Assembly (NCBI GenBank): GCA_958296245.1
Contig: OY282458.1
Location: 862,440-926,439 of the forward strand
DNA from: an uncultured Dehalococcoidia bacterium
Lineage (GTDB): Bacteria; Chloroflexota; Dehalococcoidia; Lucifugimonadales; G958296245
Length of the DNA: 64,000 nucleotides
Reading direction: 5' to 3'
Of this stretch, positions 25,777 through 34,561 are shown piece after piece (positions within the stretch are counted from its first letter, which is position 1; every line of letters begins with the position of its first letter). A program made the translations under genes and the position numbers. Under the pieces are notes generated by a model. The model made no database searches. It was not told where the DNA came from and saw nothing but the letters and a program-made list of their open reading frames with translations.

Positions 25777-26838
25777 TCACCCGGCTGGCAGATGCCTCCC
25801 CGCCTGCCGTCCAACGCTCCCATCCATTATCCTCAGCAACTCGTTGTTGATCCGTTTGACTATTCCGGGGCCGTCGTAGACCAGCCCAGTGTAGATCTGC
25901 AGCGTGTCGGCGCCGGCCTGTAGGGCCTCCCAGGCATGGGTCCCCGTGGAGATTCCGCCACAGGCGTTGATAGCGACGCCGCCGCCCGCTTGGGCCCTGA
26001 CGTCACGCACCATCGCCAAGGTGGCCGGGAGGATGGACCTACCGCTGAGGCCTCCTGAGCCGGTTGCGAGCCTCGGGTCCGTCACCGGCCTGCTGTTCGC
26101 TACGGTCAGCCCATCGACTCCGGCTTCCAAGCATGTCCCCACCAGGGCCGCCGTGCGGCCGCGTTCTTGTTCAGAGGGCTCCGGGTCGCTGTACGGCGGC
26201 AGCTTGACCAGCAGCCCCCCGCGTCTGGACTCGTTGATGCTGTCCAATAGCCCCCGAAGCTGAGCGCGCCGATGAAATACCCGCAGGCCGGCCGTATTGG
26301 GCGAGCTGATGTTCACCTCAACGGCGTCGGCCAACCTATCCAAGCGCCTGTGACACCGGACCACGTCATCGGTCTTCGTGCCCGAGATGCTTGCAGCAAC
26401 GGGCGTGCTGGGAGTCCGACTACGGGCTGCCTCGACGTGCGCGGCAGCGGCTTCGAGTCCCATGCTCGGGAAGCCCATTGCGTTCAGGAGCGACTCCTGT
26501 CTGGTCAGCCGTACCATGCGCGGGCGCGGATTGCCTCGCTGCGCCGCAAGGGTGACTGTGCCGCAGACGAGGTATCCGAAGCCCAGGGAGGCAAGCGCCG
26601 GCAGGCGGCGGCAGTCCTTGTCGAACCCCGCGGCTAAGCCCACCGGGTTCCGCAGCTTCATACCGCACCATTCGACCTCCAAGCGGGGATCTCCCACCCT
26701 GAGACTGGGGGCGAGGGCCGCCCATATACCGTTCCAGCTGAGGGCAAGCTCCGCCGCTCTCTGGGCTACTTCGGGCGGCAGCCGGAACAGGAAGGGGCGG
26801 AGCACCCTCCTGTACAGACGCCTGTCGGGGGCTTGCAT
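25777..26838 (-). CDS. pyrD: Dihydroorotate dehydrogenase (class 2)
   Basis: The 353-residue enzyme oxidises dihydroorotate to orotate in pyrimidine synthesis, passing electrons from FMN to quinone. Class 2 features are the N-terminal helical extension (RRVLRPFLFRLPPE), GLAAGFDKD near 70, the VEVNISSPNTAGLR loop near 175 and the C-terminal FMN phosphate site ACGGISTGTHAWEALQAGA then IYTGLVYDGP. The DUF11 gene starts 7 bases beyond its stop, so the two may share a transcript despite unrelated roles. No other pyr gene is nearby. Confidence 0.94.
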   Translation of the reverse strand: MQAPDRRLYRRVLRPFLFRLPPEVAQRAAELALSWNGIWAALAPSLRVGDPRLEVEWCGMKLRNPVGLAAGFDKDCRRLPALASLGFGYLVCGTVTLAAQRGNPRPRMVRLTRQESLLNAMGFPSMGLEAAAAHVEAARSRTPSTPVAASISGTKTDDVVRCHRRLDRLADAVEVNISSPNTAGLRVFHRRAQLRGLLDSINESRRGGLLVKLPPYSDPEPSEQERGRTAALVGTCLEAGVDGLTVANSRPVTDPRLATGSGGLSGRSILPATLAMVRDVRAQAGGGVAINACGGISTGTHAWEALQAGADTLQIYTGLVYDGPGIVKRINNELLRIMDGSVGRQAGRHLPAG

Positions 26839-27168
26839 CTACGCAGTGTTCCTCCGTGCGCCCGCAATTATAACCCCTGTCAGCCGACCCGGGGCAAACG
26901 AGGTCTCGCAGGGGACTGGGCAGTTCGTGGGCGTCAAGGTGAGGTAGCTGTTCAGACTCTGTGAGACCCTAAGGGAGGAGTCCGGAGAGGTTCTCTCCTC
27001 TGGGACTGGGGGGCTGCGCCTCCCAGTTGAGAATCCCCGCGTCGGCGCGGTTACGAACGACCTTGCAAGGTCAGAGGGCAGGCTACAGGGGCGTCAACAC
27101 CCTTGTCAAGCTGTGCTAGCTAATGCTAGGATTTAGCCTAAGACTGGACCAAGACGAAGGATACGGGG
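26839..27168. repeat. Intergenic region with GTAACTGTTCAG motif copy 2 and palindromes
   Basis: The 330-base gap contains GTAGCTGTTCAGACTCTGTGAG at 26944-26965 (motif copy 2), then GAGAGGTTCTCTC and CTGGGACTGGGGGGCTGCGCCTCCCAG, both self-complementary. The end TTGAGAATCCCC resembles the borders of the GC-rich repeats. Base composition falls from about 27100, where the transposon-like island begins. No gene is visible. Confidence 0.6.
27103..27132 (+). promoter_or_regulatory. Putative promoter for the KQEG-repeat protein gene
   Basis: TTGTCA (27103-27108) and TAGGAT (27127-27132) are separated by 18 bases, with transcription expected about 30 bases before the ATG at 27169. It is a fair sigma-70 match but unproven. 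Confidence 0.4.
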
Positions 27169-27537
27169 ATGCCCATCTTCCGTGAGCTATGGGGGTGGAT
27201 GGCCTTCTCGGTACTAGCCGTTGTCAGCCTTGTAGCAGCTATACTGGTTACCGAACCGTCTTGGACGTGGAGGTATTTAATCAAGATAGGGAGTACGGTA
27301 GAGCCACTGTGGGTTAGCTCCGCGATTCTTGTATATACGGTTATGGAGGGGATACCCATGCTAGCTGATTCGTTCAAGCGCAAGATGTACGCGGCGGGGA
27401 AACAAGAAGGTAAACAAGAAGGTAAACAAGAAGGGAAGCAGTTGGAACGTAAAGCTATCATACAAGTCCTCAACGAGAACCCCGGGAAGACAGCGGAGGA
27501 AGTACGCCGCCTAATTGAGAAACGTAACTCTGGCTAG
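27169..27537 (+). CDS. Small membrane protein with KQEG repeats, function unknown
   Basis: The 122-residue protein has two probable membrane helices (about 8-28 and 44-64). A charged stretch follows with three GKQEG units (12-base tandem DNA repeats at about 27399-27434) and then a helical tail, NPGKTAEEVRRLIEKR. The local GC is clearly lower than the genome, suggesting acquisition. Its stop overlaps the stop of the convergent transposase remnant within one CTAG (27534-27537). It may be a passenger of the neighbouring element or an older resident. No function is recognised. Confidence 0.65.
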   Translation: MPIFRELWGWMAFSVLAVVSLVAAILVTEPSWTWRYLIKIGSTVEPLWVSSAILVYTVMEGIPMLADSFKRKMYAAGKQEGKQEGKQEGKQLERKAIIQVLNENPGKTAEEVRRLIEKRNSG

Positions 27538-28463
27538 GCGGTCAGGTCGGCGTACCGAAGACGCCGACCGTCCGCCGTCTTAGCCATCCGGTCCATCTGC
27601 TCAGCGGTATCCAGCGGCCTCTGGTTATAGCGGCCCTCAAACTCTTGGACGCAGCGGTGAAGGTGCTCTGGTCTCATAGAGTGGTTACGTTCCATGGTAC
27701 CCATGCTTCAGGGTAGCCCAGAAGCTCTCCATGCCGTTGGTATGGGCCATGCCCTCAACGTACCGACCTACGCTGTGCTTGACTACCTCGTGGTTCGGTA
27801 GGCTCTGGTAGCCGCCGTGCTCGTCCGTGTAGACCTTGGCTCCGGTCTCTGTGCGGCTGCCCACAAACCGCTGTAGGGTTGGCTTATCGGTGGTGGGTAC
27901 CACGTCGGCGGAAACCTTGCCGGTCTCTCTGTCCTTCACACCGGCAACGGCTGTCTTGCCAACCGTACCGCGCCCGGAGTTGAGACGCTTACTCCGGTGC
28001 TTGTTCTTTTCCTTGCCGCCGTTTCATCTGCCTCTACAGGGCCAGAGAACCTGTTACCGTCTACGGCCATCGTCTCTCGTATGCGGTGCGCCATATGCCA
28101 AGCGGATTTCTGAGTGATTCCCAGGTCGCGGTGTAGCTTCATGCTGGACACGCCTTTGAGGTTGGTAGAGTACTGGTAGAAAGCGATAGCCCACTTGCGC
28201 AAGGGGATGTTGGAGCTATGGAGGACCGTGCCAGTCTTGACCGAGAAGTGCTTCCGGCAATCACGGCAACGGAAAGGGCTTGGCTTGCGGCTGGCAACGG
28301 TAGCTACGTTCAGGCTACCGCACTTGGGACAGGCTATGCCGTTGGGCCAGCGTTGCTGAATGAACCACGCCTCAACCTTTTCCTCAGTGTTGAATCGCTC
28401 GACGACCTCTATCAGGCTGATGCCCTTGCGGTAACTCTTACCCGGCCCACTTCCCTTAGTCAT
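27534..28463 (-). pseudogene. IS1595-family transposase, disrupted by two frameshifts
   Basis: Three adjacent reading frames make one IS1595-type transposase (DDE_Tnp_IS1595). The N-terminal part (28463 to about 28020) has a zinc ribbon with CPKCGS and CRDCRKHFS, then the first catalytic Asp in VEADET. There the frame breaks: the expected ETYVGGK reads ETAARK, consistent with a small deletion near 28015-28022. The middle part continues as GGKEKNKHRSKRLNSG, through YTDEHGGY (second Asp) to MESFWATLKHGY (third acidic residue) and a stop at 27685. The C-terminal part resumes in another frame as MERNHSMRPEHLHRC and ends at 27534. It therefore looks inactive unless programmed shifting occurs. Confidence 0.85.
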
Positions 28464-28500
28464 GATAAACCCGCCTCAACCATATCTGATTTATAGACTT
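27534..28500 (-). mobile_element. IS1595-family insertion remnant, ends unresolved
   Basis: The transposase remnant sits in DNA of lower GC than its surroundings. I could not identify matching terminal inverted repeats or an 8-base target duplication by eye, so the true limits are unknown; the KQEG gene at 27169 may lie inside them. Confidence 0.45.
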
Positions 28501-28501
28501 G

Positions 28502-28530
28502 TTATAGCCAAGGCGGGCTGGGTATATAAT
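28502..28530 (+). promoter_or_regulatory. Putative promoter for the UbiA-family gene
   Basis: TTATAG (28502-28507), a 17-base spacer and a perfect TATAAT (28525-28530) lie just upstream of the GTG at 28550. The site lies between the transposase start and ubiA, so it could be supplied by the insertion-sequence end. Confidence 0.5.
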
Positions 28531-28549
28531 TCCCTAAGGAAAGGCGTCT

Positions 28550-29449
28550 GTGGTACCTATGGCCCTCGTTGCAGCTCTTCGCCCCAAGCAGTGGACCAAG
28601 AACCTGCTCGTCTACCTCCCTCTCTTCTTCACCGTGGGCGAGAGTTGGCGCCCACAGGAACTTGGGGCGGCGCTCGACCTGATCGGGAAGTCCACCATCG
28701 CCTTCGTACTGTTCACCGTCATCAGCGGCGCTATCTACCTGATCAACGACGTCGTGGACTTGGACAGCGACAGACTGCACCCGCGGAAACGGGACCGCTC
28801 AATAGCATCCGGGCGCTTGGGAGTGCGCGCCGCGCTCGCCGCGTCATTTGTGCTCGGCGCCGCAGGCGTCGCCGGGTCGTTTGCGCTGGGGGCGCTGTTC
28901 GGCTGGGTCGCCTTGGGCTACGTTGCGCTGATGGCCGCGTACTCGCTGCTGCTGAAGCGGGTTGCGCTGCTGGACGTGATCACCATAGCAGGCGGCTTCG
29001 TGCTGCGCGTCGTGGCCGGGGCCGTCGTGCTCCGGGTGCTGATATCCCCTTGGCTCTACGCCTGCTCTGGGCTGGGAGCGCTCTTCATAGCCCTCGCCAA
29101 GCGTAGGAGCGAGGCGGCCATGGCCGGTGAGGACGCCGCGGCGCAACGCGAAGCACTGGGTGAATACACGCTGCCCCTGCTTGACCAGCTCATGGCGGTC
29201 GTCGCGTCGTCCGCGCTGCTCGCCTATACGCTCTACACCTTCACGGCGTCCAACCTGCCCGACAACCACGCCATGATGCTGACCATCCCGTTCGTCGTAT
29301 TCGGTCTCTTCAGGTACACCCACCTGGCCCACAAGGGGCAGATGGGCGAGGATCCCGCGGAGATGCTCACGGCAGACCCTCCGCTCATCGCTTCGGTACT
29401 CCTCTGGATATCGACGGTCGCTGCCATCCTGGTACTTTTTCGCACCTAG
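28550..29449 (+). CDS. UbiA-family prenyltransferase, decaprenyl-phosphate phosphoribosyltransferase-like
   Basis: The 299-residue membrane protein (about eight to nine helices) opens ALRPKQWTKNLLVYLPLFF. It carries the family motif NDVVDLDSDRLHPRKRDRS (about 66-84) and a second cluster near LAKRRSEA. These versions match the branch that transfers phosphoribose from PRPP to polyprenyl phosphate (Rv3806c type) more than quinone-ring prenyltransferases. A role in cell-envelope glycan precursors is likely but not certain. The start is GTG 28550, with AAGGAAAGG upstream; ATG at 28559 is also possible. Confidence 0.82.
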   Translation: MVPMALVAALRPKQWTKNLLVYLPLFFTVGESWRPQELGAALDLIGKSTIAFVLFTVISGAIYLINDVVDLDSDRLHPRKRDRSIASGRLGVRAALAASFVLGAAGVAGSFALGALFGWVALGYVALMAAYSLLLKRVALLDVITIAGGFVLRVVAGAVVLRVLISPWLYACSGLGALFIALAKRRSEAAMAGEDAAAQREALGEYTLPLLDQLMAVVASSALLAYTLYTFTASNLPDNHAMMLTIPFVVFGLFRYTHLAHKGQMGEDPAEMLTADPPLIASVLLWISTVAAILVLFRT

Positions 29450-29557
29450 GCGAACGTATGCTACACTCGTGGGCTTCCCGATGATCGTCATGGATGGCCA
29501 CCGTTGACAGGGGCGGCCATGACCGCCGGCAAGACCGTCCGTAAGAGGGGGTAGGAC

Positions 29558-31591
29558 ATGGTGCCGCCAGAATCGGCGCTCGGAGTCGCGCCCGCCTGGG
29601 TGGGGGTGTACGCCCTATCGGCAGCCGCCTTTGCGGCCTCGGCAGTCCTGCTATACCGCAGGGTGTTCCGACTGGTGCTGTTGGGAAGGCCGGGCCGGTC
29701 CGACAGGCCGCTCGTGCGGCTTTTCGGCGCCGTCAAGCCGGTGTTTGGGCAGTCGAAGGTGCTCCGGAGCGTCTCGCTGAAGGACAGGGCCGGCCTGGCG
29801 CATACATTCATCTTCTGGGGCTTCCTGTCGTTCCTCCTGAGCTACCTGCTGTTCATCTACGGCGACTCGGCATGGCCCGGGATCTCGGCCACTCTGCTAA
29901 CGGACGCGGGCGTCAGGATATTCGCAATATACCTGGAGCTTCTCGCGGTTGGGTTCCTGGTAGTGCTGCCGTGGGCAGCGGCGAGGCGGTGGGCGTCCAA
30001 GCCGCACCGGCTCTCATTCGACCTGACGCAGAAGGCCGAATCGGCCATCATCCTGCTGTTGATAGGGCTGTTGATGCTTCTGTCCCTCTCTGCCGAGACC
30101 TTCTTCGCCGCATCGGGGGGCGGGGGGCCCGCCTCGGAGACCCTCATAGGCCACCGACTGGGCGAACTGCTGGCGGAGGCGGGGCTGAGCGCCTCCGTTG
30201 CCGACGCGCTGTACCAGCTCTCATGGTGGGGGCACCTCGGCCTGATCCTTGGGTTTGCGATCTACATCCCGCTGTCCAAGCACGTGCACGTCGTAGCCGC
30301 GCCCGTCTCCTTCGCGATGCGGTCGTTGGAGCCGATGGGCGCCTTGCCCACGCTGACGGACCTGGAGTCGGCGGAGAGCTTCGGGGCTGCAAAGCTCCAA
30401 GACTTCAGCCGCAAGGAGCTGCTGGACGGGTACGCGTGCGCCGTCTGCGGACGCTGCACGGACAGTTGCCCGGCGCACCTGAGCGGGAAAACCCTCTCGC
30501 CCATGCACGTAGTCGAAAACCTGAAGGAGCACGTCCTGGAGGCGGGCTTGGCCGCAGCCAAAGGGAATCCAAACGAAGGCAAGCCCTTGATCGGCGGCTG
30601 GATAGGCGAAGAGGCTCTATGGGACTGCCTGACGTGCGGGGCGTGCGTTCAGGAGTGCCCGGTTGGCGTCGAGCACGTCAACTCGATCGTCGACATGCGA
30701 CGGCATCTGGTCATGGAGAGGGCCGAGATGCCCGAGACGGGTATGAACGCGCTCATCAGCATGGAGCAGCGAGGTCACCCTTGGCGCGGCGCAGGATACG
30801 ACCGCATCGACTGGGCAGAGGGTCTCGGCGTCAAGACGCTGGCGGAACACCCGGACGCGGAGTTGCTGTTCTGGGTGGGATGCACCGGGGCGCTGGAGCG
30901 GCGCTCCCAGGGGGTCGCCCGAGCGATGGCGTCGGTGCTGAAGCGTGCCGGCGTGGACTTCGCCATCCTGGGACGGGAAGAGACCTGTACCGGAGACCCG
31001 GCCCGTCGCATGGGCAACGAGTACCTCTATCAGACCCTGGCGCGTCAGAACATCGAGACGCTCCGGCGTTACGGCGTCAAGACCGTCGTCACCATCTGCC
31101 CGCACTGCTTCAACGCGATGAGGAACGAATACCCCCACCTCGGCGGGCAGTTCAGAGTGCTGCACTACTCGGAGCTGGTCGCCGACCTGATCGCCGAGGG
31201 CAGGATCAAGCCAGTGGCAACCATAGAATCGACGGTCGCGTACCACGATTCATGCTATCTGGGGCGGCACAACGGCATCTATGACCCGCCGCGCCGGATC
31301 GCCAACGCCATCCCGGGCGTCCGCCTGGTGGAGATGGAGCGCAGGCGGGAGCAGGGCTTCTGCTGCGGGGCCGGCGGGGGACACATGTGGATGGAAGAGA
31401 GCCGGGGCCGACGCGTCAATCATATGCGTACCGAGCAGGCTCTGGATACGGGCGCGGACACGGTGGGGGTCTCGTGCCCCTTCTGCCTCCAGATGTTCGA
31501 GGAAGGCATTCAGTCGGCGGGCGTGGACGACCGGAAGCAGGTCAAAGACCTGCTGGAGATCTTGGAAGAGAGCATTTCCCCGGAGGCCTGA
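29558..31591 (+). CDS. Membrane Fe-S oxidoreductase (HdrDE/NarI-like fusion)
   Basis: The 677-residue protein joins a membrane part to Fe-S domains. Residues 1-270 have about five to six helices with conserved-looking His (HTFIFWG, WWGHLGL, KHVHV), like the b-type cytochrome subunit NarI/HdrE. Two [4Fe-4S] sites follow: CAVCGRCTDSCP (about 293) and CLTCGACVQECP (about 355). Two cysteine-rich CCG domains (PF02754) close it, with FWVGCTGALE ... TICPHC and YHDSCYLGR ... GFCCGAGGG. It probably passes electrons between quinone and a soluble flavoprotein such as ETF or an acyl-CoA dehydrogenase chain. No etf genes are adjacent. Confidence 0.88.
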   Translation: MVPPESALGVAPAWVGVYALSAAAFAASAVLLYRRVFRLVLLGRPGRSDRPLVRLFGAVKPVFGQSKVLRSVSLKDRAGLAHTFIFWGFLSFLLSYLLFIYGDSAWPGISATLLTDAGVRIFAIYLELLAVGFLVVLPWAAARRWASKPHRLSFDLTQKAESAIILLLIGLLMLLSLSAETFFAASGGGGPASETLIGHRLGELLAEAGLSASVADALYQLSWWGHLGLILGFAIYIPLSKHVHVVAAPVSFAMRSLEPMGALPTLTDLESAESFGAAKLQDFSRKELLDGYACAVCGRCTDSCPAHLSGKTLSPMHVVENLKEHVLEAGLAAAKGNPNEGKPLIGGWIGEEALWDCLTCGACVQECPVGVEHVNSIVDMRRHLVMERAEMPETGMNALISMEQRGHPWRGAGYDRIDWAEGLGVKTLAEHPDAELLFWVGCTGALERRSQGVARAMASVLKRAGVDFAILGREETCTGDPARRMGNEYLYQTLARQNIETLRRYGVKTVVTICPHCFNAMRNEYPHLGGQFRVLHYSELVADLIAEGRIKPVATIESTVAYHDSCYLGRHNGIYDPPRRIANAIPGVRLVEMERRREQGFCCGAGGGHMWMEESRGRRVNHMRTEQALDTGADTVGVSCPFCLQMFEEGIQSAGVDDRKQVKDLLEILEESISPEA

Positions 31592-31635
31592 ACGGTCATC
31601 CCGCGGAGTACGAGGAAGTAGTGAGGAGTATTCGG

Positions 31636-32706
31636 ATGACAATTCCCGGTATCTGGACCAACGACAACGGCGGCTGGCAGTTGAGCCGGCCGAAAGGGTT
31701 CCCTGGCGAGGCAACACTCCATAGACTGATAGCCGAGGCCCCAGACTTGTTGCCGCTGGCGGGCGCGCCCAAGCTCGCGATCCTGGGCAGTGAAGTAATG
31801 CTGGGAACTGGCTACGTCGATCTCCTAGGATTCGAGACATCGGGCAGGCCGGTGATAATCGAGGTCAAGCTCGCTCAGAACAGCGAGGCCCGGCGGGCGG
31901 TGGTGGCACAGGTGCTCGCCTACGCGGCCAACCTCCAAGGGGAAACGGCAGCCCGTCTTGAGGAAGGGCCACTCAGAAACAATCTCCAGGCTGCGGGGCA
32001 CGCAACCATTCTCAATGCCGTATCCGCTTCCGACCAAGAAGGTTCCGTTCTGCCGGAGGAGTTTACCGCGACACTGGAAGACAGCCTGAAAGAAGGGCGC
32101 TTCCGGCTGGTGTTCGTGCTGGACGAAGTGCCTCCCGAACTGTCCACGCTCGTAGCCTATCTGGAGGGGGTGACGACCAAAATCCTCATCGACCTCGTGA
32201 CCGTTAGCGCCTTCGAGATCAATGGCGCACAAGTCATGCTTCCGCAGCGTGTGACCCCGGAAAGACATGCCTCGGTCGTGGAGCAGCGCCGGATCCGCCA
32301 GTCCGATAGTGGGACTCTGTACCCCGGAAGCGATGAGTTCGAGGCCAGCATAGATGGAGCACCCGAAGAGAACCGGGCCGAGCTCCGGCGTCTGATGGAG
32401 TGGGCCCACAGTCTGGAAGCAGCCGGAACGGCAAGGCTCCAGACTTATAGGGGGGTTTCAGGCAGATATACCCTCCTACCACGTATACAAACTGAGAATG
32501 CTGGCCTCATCACCATATGGAACGACAAGGGTCAGCCTTCAATCTCGATGTGGCGTAGTGTCTTTGAGCGCAGAGCGCCGGACTTCATCGAATCCGTTGA
32601 AGCCCTGATCTCGCCTCACGAGCTCCGACAGGGCAACGTAGTGACCTATCCGAGCAACGAGTTGCTGAGCACCCTGGCCCAAGCATACGAGCGGGCGGCT
32701 GGGTAG
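31636..32706 (+). CDS. PD-(D/E)XK nuclease-like protein
   Basis: The 356-residue protein starts at an ATG with AGGAG 7 bases upstream; open sequence before it covers the previous gene. The N-terminal domain has the nuclease core GYVDLLGFETSGRPVIIEVK: Asp62 and Glu76-x-Lys78, with Gln92 in AQVLAYA as in RecB/NucS-type sites. An acidic residue near Glu34 may complete the site. The C-terminal half (about 200-350) is unrecognised and may bind DNA. It begins the plus-strand block of nucleic-acid-related genes, 44 bases after the Fe-S gene. A defence or repair role is inferred. Confidence 0.75.
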   Translation: MTIPGIWTNDNGGWQLSRPKGFPGEATLHRLIAEAPDLLPLAGAPKLAILGSEVMLGTGYVDLLGFETSGRPVIIEVKLAQNSEARRAVVAQVLAYAANLQGETAARLEEGPLRNNLQAAGHATILNAVSASDQEGSVLPEEFTATLEDSLKEGRFRLVFVLDEVPPELSTLVAYLEGVTTKILIDLVTVSAFEINGAQVMLPQRVTPERHASVVEQRRIRQSDSGTLYPGSDEFEASIDGAPEENRAELRRLMEWAHSLEAAGTARLQTYRGVSGRYTLLPRIQTENAGLITIWNDKGQPSISMWRSVFERRAPDFIESVEALISPHELRQGNVVTYPSNELLSTLAQAYERAAG

Positions 32707-32742
32707 TTGTCTCGCGTTGAAGAGTAATCAAGGAGAACCGAT

Positions 32743-33252
32743 ATGACACAGAGCAAGCTCGTACATATGCTGTTCGACGCATGGGACGACCTGGACCGGG
32801 TGATCGACGGGCTGGACGCCGAGCAGGCCACGGGAGGCCAGCCGGGGAGCAGCACCTTCGCTTGGACGGTAGGCCACCTGGCGGCCTACCTGGACTTCTG
32901 GATCAACGTCCGCTTCGCGGGCCGCGAGCCGCATCCCCTCATCGGCGAGGAGAGGTTCCGCTTCGGCGGCGCAGGCATCGCCGAGGACTGGGACGCCATC
33001 GTCGAGGGCGCTGGGGAGGTGCAGGCGGCTGCCCGCGAGTACCTGTCTGGCCTCGAGGACGACGACCTCGACCGGAGCATCCCCTATCAGGGCATGTTCG
33101 CGCGCCACCGGGGCAAGAACGTTACCCTGCGCTACTACGTCATGCGCACGACTGCCCACCACTACTTCCACATAGGCGAGATCGCGTCCAAGCGTGACCA
33201 GATGGGCCACGAAGCCGGCGACTATCCCGGCCCAATGAGCAGGAGCTTCTAG
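32743..33252 (+). CDS. DinB-like four-helix metal protein
   Basis: The 169-residue protein fits the DinB/YfiT superfamily (PF12867): a four-helix bundle with metal-ligand histidines in VGHLAAYLDFW (about 46) and in TTAHHYFHIGEI (about 131-142). AAGGAGAA precedes the ATG. Family members act in thiol transfer (bacillithiol, mycothiol) or have unknown roles, and no function can be assigned from neighbours. Confidence 0.8.
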   Translation: MTQSKLVHMLFDAWDDLDRVIDGLDAEQATGGQPGSSTFAWTVGHLAAYLDFWINVRFAGREPHPLIGEERFRFGGAGIAEDWDAIVEGAGEVQAAAREYLSGLEDDDLDRSIPYQGMFARHRGKNVTLRYYVMRTTAHHYFHIGEIASKRDQMGHEAGDYPGPMSRSF

Positions 33253-33319
33253 CCGGCTGCTAAGATGATGAGGCGCAGGGAACAGCGCCCGCGAGGGATT
33301 TGACAGTCTGGGAAACGGT

Positions 33320-34561
33320 ATGATCACGTCGCTGAGGCTTGTGAATTTCAAGAACTTCATCGACGAGACGCTGCGCGTCGGCCCGTTCACCGTGCTTGTG
33401 GGCGAGAACGCAAGCGGCAAGAGCAACATCCGCGACGCCTTCCGCTTCCTGCACGGCATAGGCCGAGGCTACACCCTGGCGGAGATTTTTGGGGGGAAGC
33501 ACGTGTTTGGCAAGTTCGAATGGCCAGGGATTCGCGGCGGTTCAGCTGAGGTAGTCCGTTATGGCCCTGACTCTGCCTTCGAGCCGTCCGCGTTCTCCAT
33601 CCACGTGGAGTTGGACCTAGGCGGGAGAAGGGTACATTACTCAATAAGGGTAGGGTTCGACCCTGGCAGCGGCGCCCCTCATGTCTTGGAAGAAGAGCTT
33701 CGGGACGAGTCGAAGTCGATCTATACGACGGTGAGGACTCGCGCCCGTGACCTTTGGCTGCGCCTGGGAGAGAACGATGAGCACTTACCCCTTAGCCGGT
33801 CTCAACCTGCCCTCACGCAGATGCATGGAGATAACAGAATATCTGTGCATCCGTCTATGTCTGAGCTGAATCGGTTCTTTTCTGCGATGCGATTTCTCGA
33901 CCTGTCGCCGGAGTTGATGCGTGATCCTTCGCCTCCCAACGTGGACGTTTTGGGCGACTTCGGAGAGAACCTGCCAACTGTATTGGCGTCGATCTGCTCC
34001 AAGCCTGAATACCGGGATGTTCTCACGTCGTGGTTGGGAGAGCTCACCCCCATGGACGTCAAGGACTTCGATTTTCCACAAGACCCTAAAAAGCGGGTCT
34101 ATCTCGTGATACGCGAGACGAACGGGAGAACGGTGTCGGCAGACAGCGCGTCGGACGGCACTCTGCGTTTCCTCGCCATTCTGGCCGCGCTGCTGGGAGA
34201 GAACCCGGCTCCACTCTACTTCTTCGAGGAGATTGAAAACGGCGTCCACGCGAAGCGGCAACGTCTCCTACTCGATCTGATCGAAACGCAAACTGCAAAG
34301 CGCGGCGTCCAGGTAGTCACCACCACCCACTCGCCCGACCTACTGACTTGGGCCAACGACCGGACCTTCGAGAACATATTCATCGTATACCGCGACGAGG
34401 AGTCCGCGTACAGTATCATTCGCCCGCTGGCCGAGCTGCCCAACGTGAGAGAGCTACGGAAGTCTCAGGGCCTGGGGCGGCTGCACACGGGCGGCTGGAT
34501 GGAGGACATGCTCGCCTTCGCGGAAGCCGACAGAAGGGAAGCTCAGGAGGCGGGAGAATGA
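33320..34561 (+). CDS. ABC/OLD-like AAA ATPase of a two-gene pair
   Basis: The 413-residue protein belongs to the RecF/OLD-like AAA_21 group. It begins MITSLRLVNFKNFIDETLRVGPFTVLVGENASGKS, with Walker A at 28-36. The ABC-like signature is SADSASDGTLRF (about 275-286), Walker B is LYFFEEIENGVH (about 300) and the switch His lies in TTTHSPDLL (about 335). The C-terminus is short and has no TOPRIM domain. Instead its stop overlaps (ATGA) a separate TOPRIM-like gene. This split ATPase/nuclease layout resembles OLD-type and PARIS-type antiphage pairs, though homology to a specific system is not established. Confidence 0.85.
   Translation: MITSLRLVNFKNFIDETLRVGPFTVLVGENASGKSNIRDAFRFLHGIGRGYTLAEIFGGKHVFGKFEWPGIRGGSAEVVRYGPDSAFEPSAFSIHVELDLGGRRVHYSIRVGFDPGSGAPHVLEEELRDESKSIYTTVRTRARDLWLRLGENDEHLPLSRSQPALTQMHGDNRISVHPSMSELNRFFSAMRFLDLSPELMRDPSPPNVDVLGDFGENLPTVLASICSKPEYRDVLTSWLGELTPMDVKDFDFPQDPKKRVYLVIRETNGRTVSADSASDGTLRFLAILAALLGENPAPLYFFEEIENGVHAKRQRLLLDLIETQTAKRGVQVVTTTHSPDLLTWANDRTFENIFIVYRDEESAYSIIRPLAELPNVRELRKSQGLGRLHTGGWMEDMLAFAEADRREAQEAGE

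Noticed and set aside
31387..31635. Upstream extension of the nuclease-like frame
   Set aside because: It lies over the conserved Fe-S oxidoreductase C-terminus in another frame; a good ribosome site and ATG exist at 31636.
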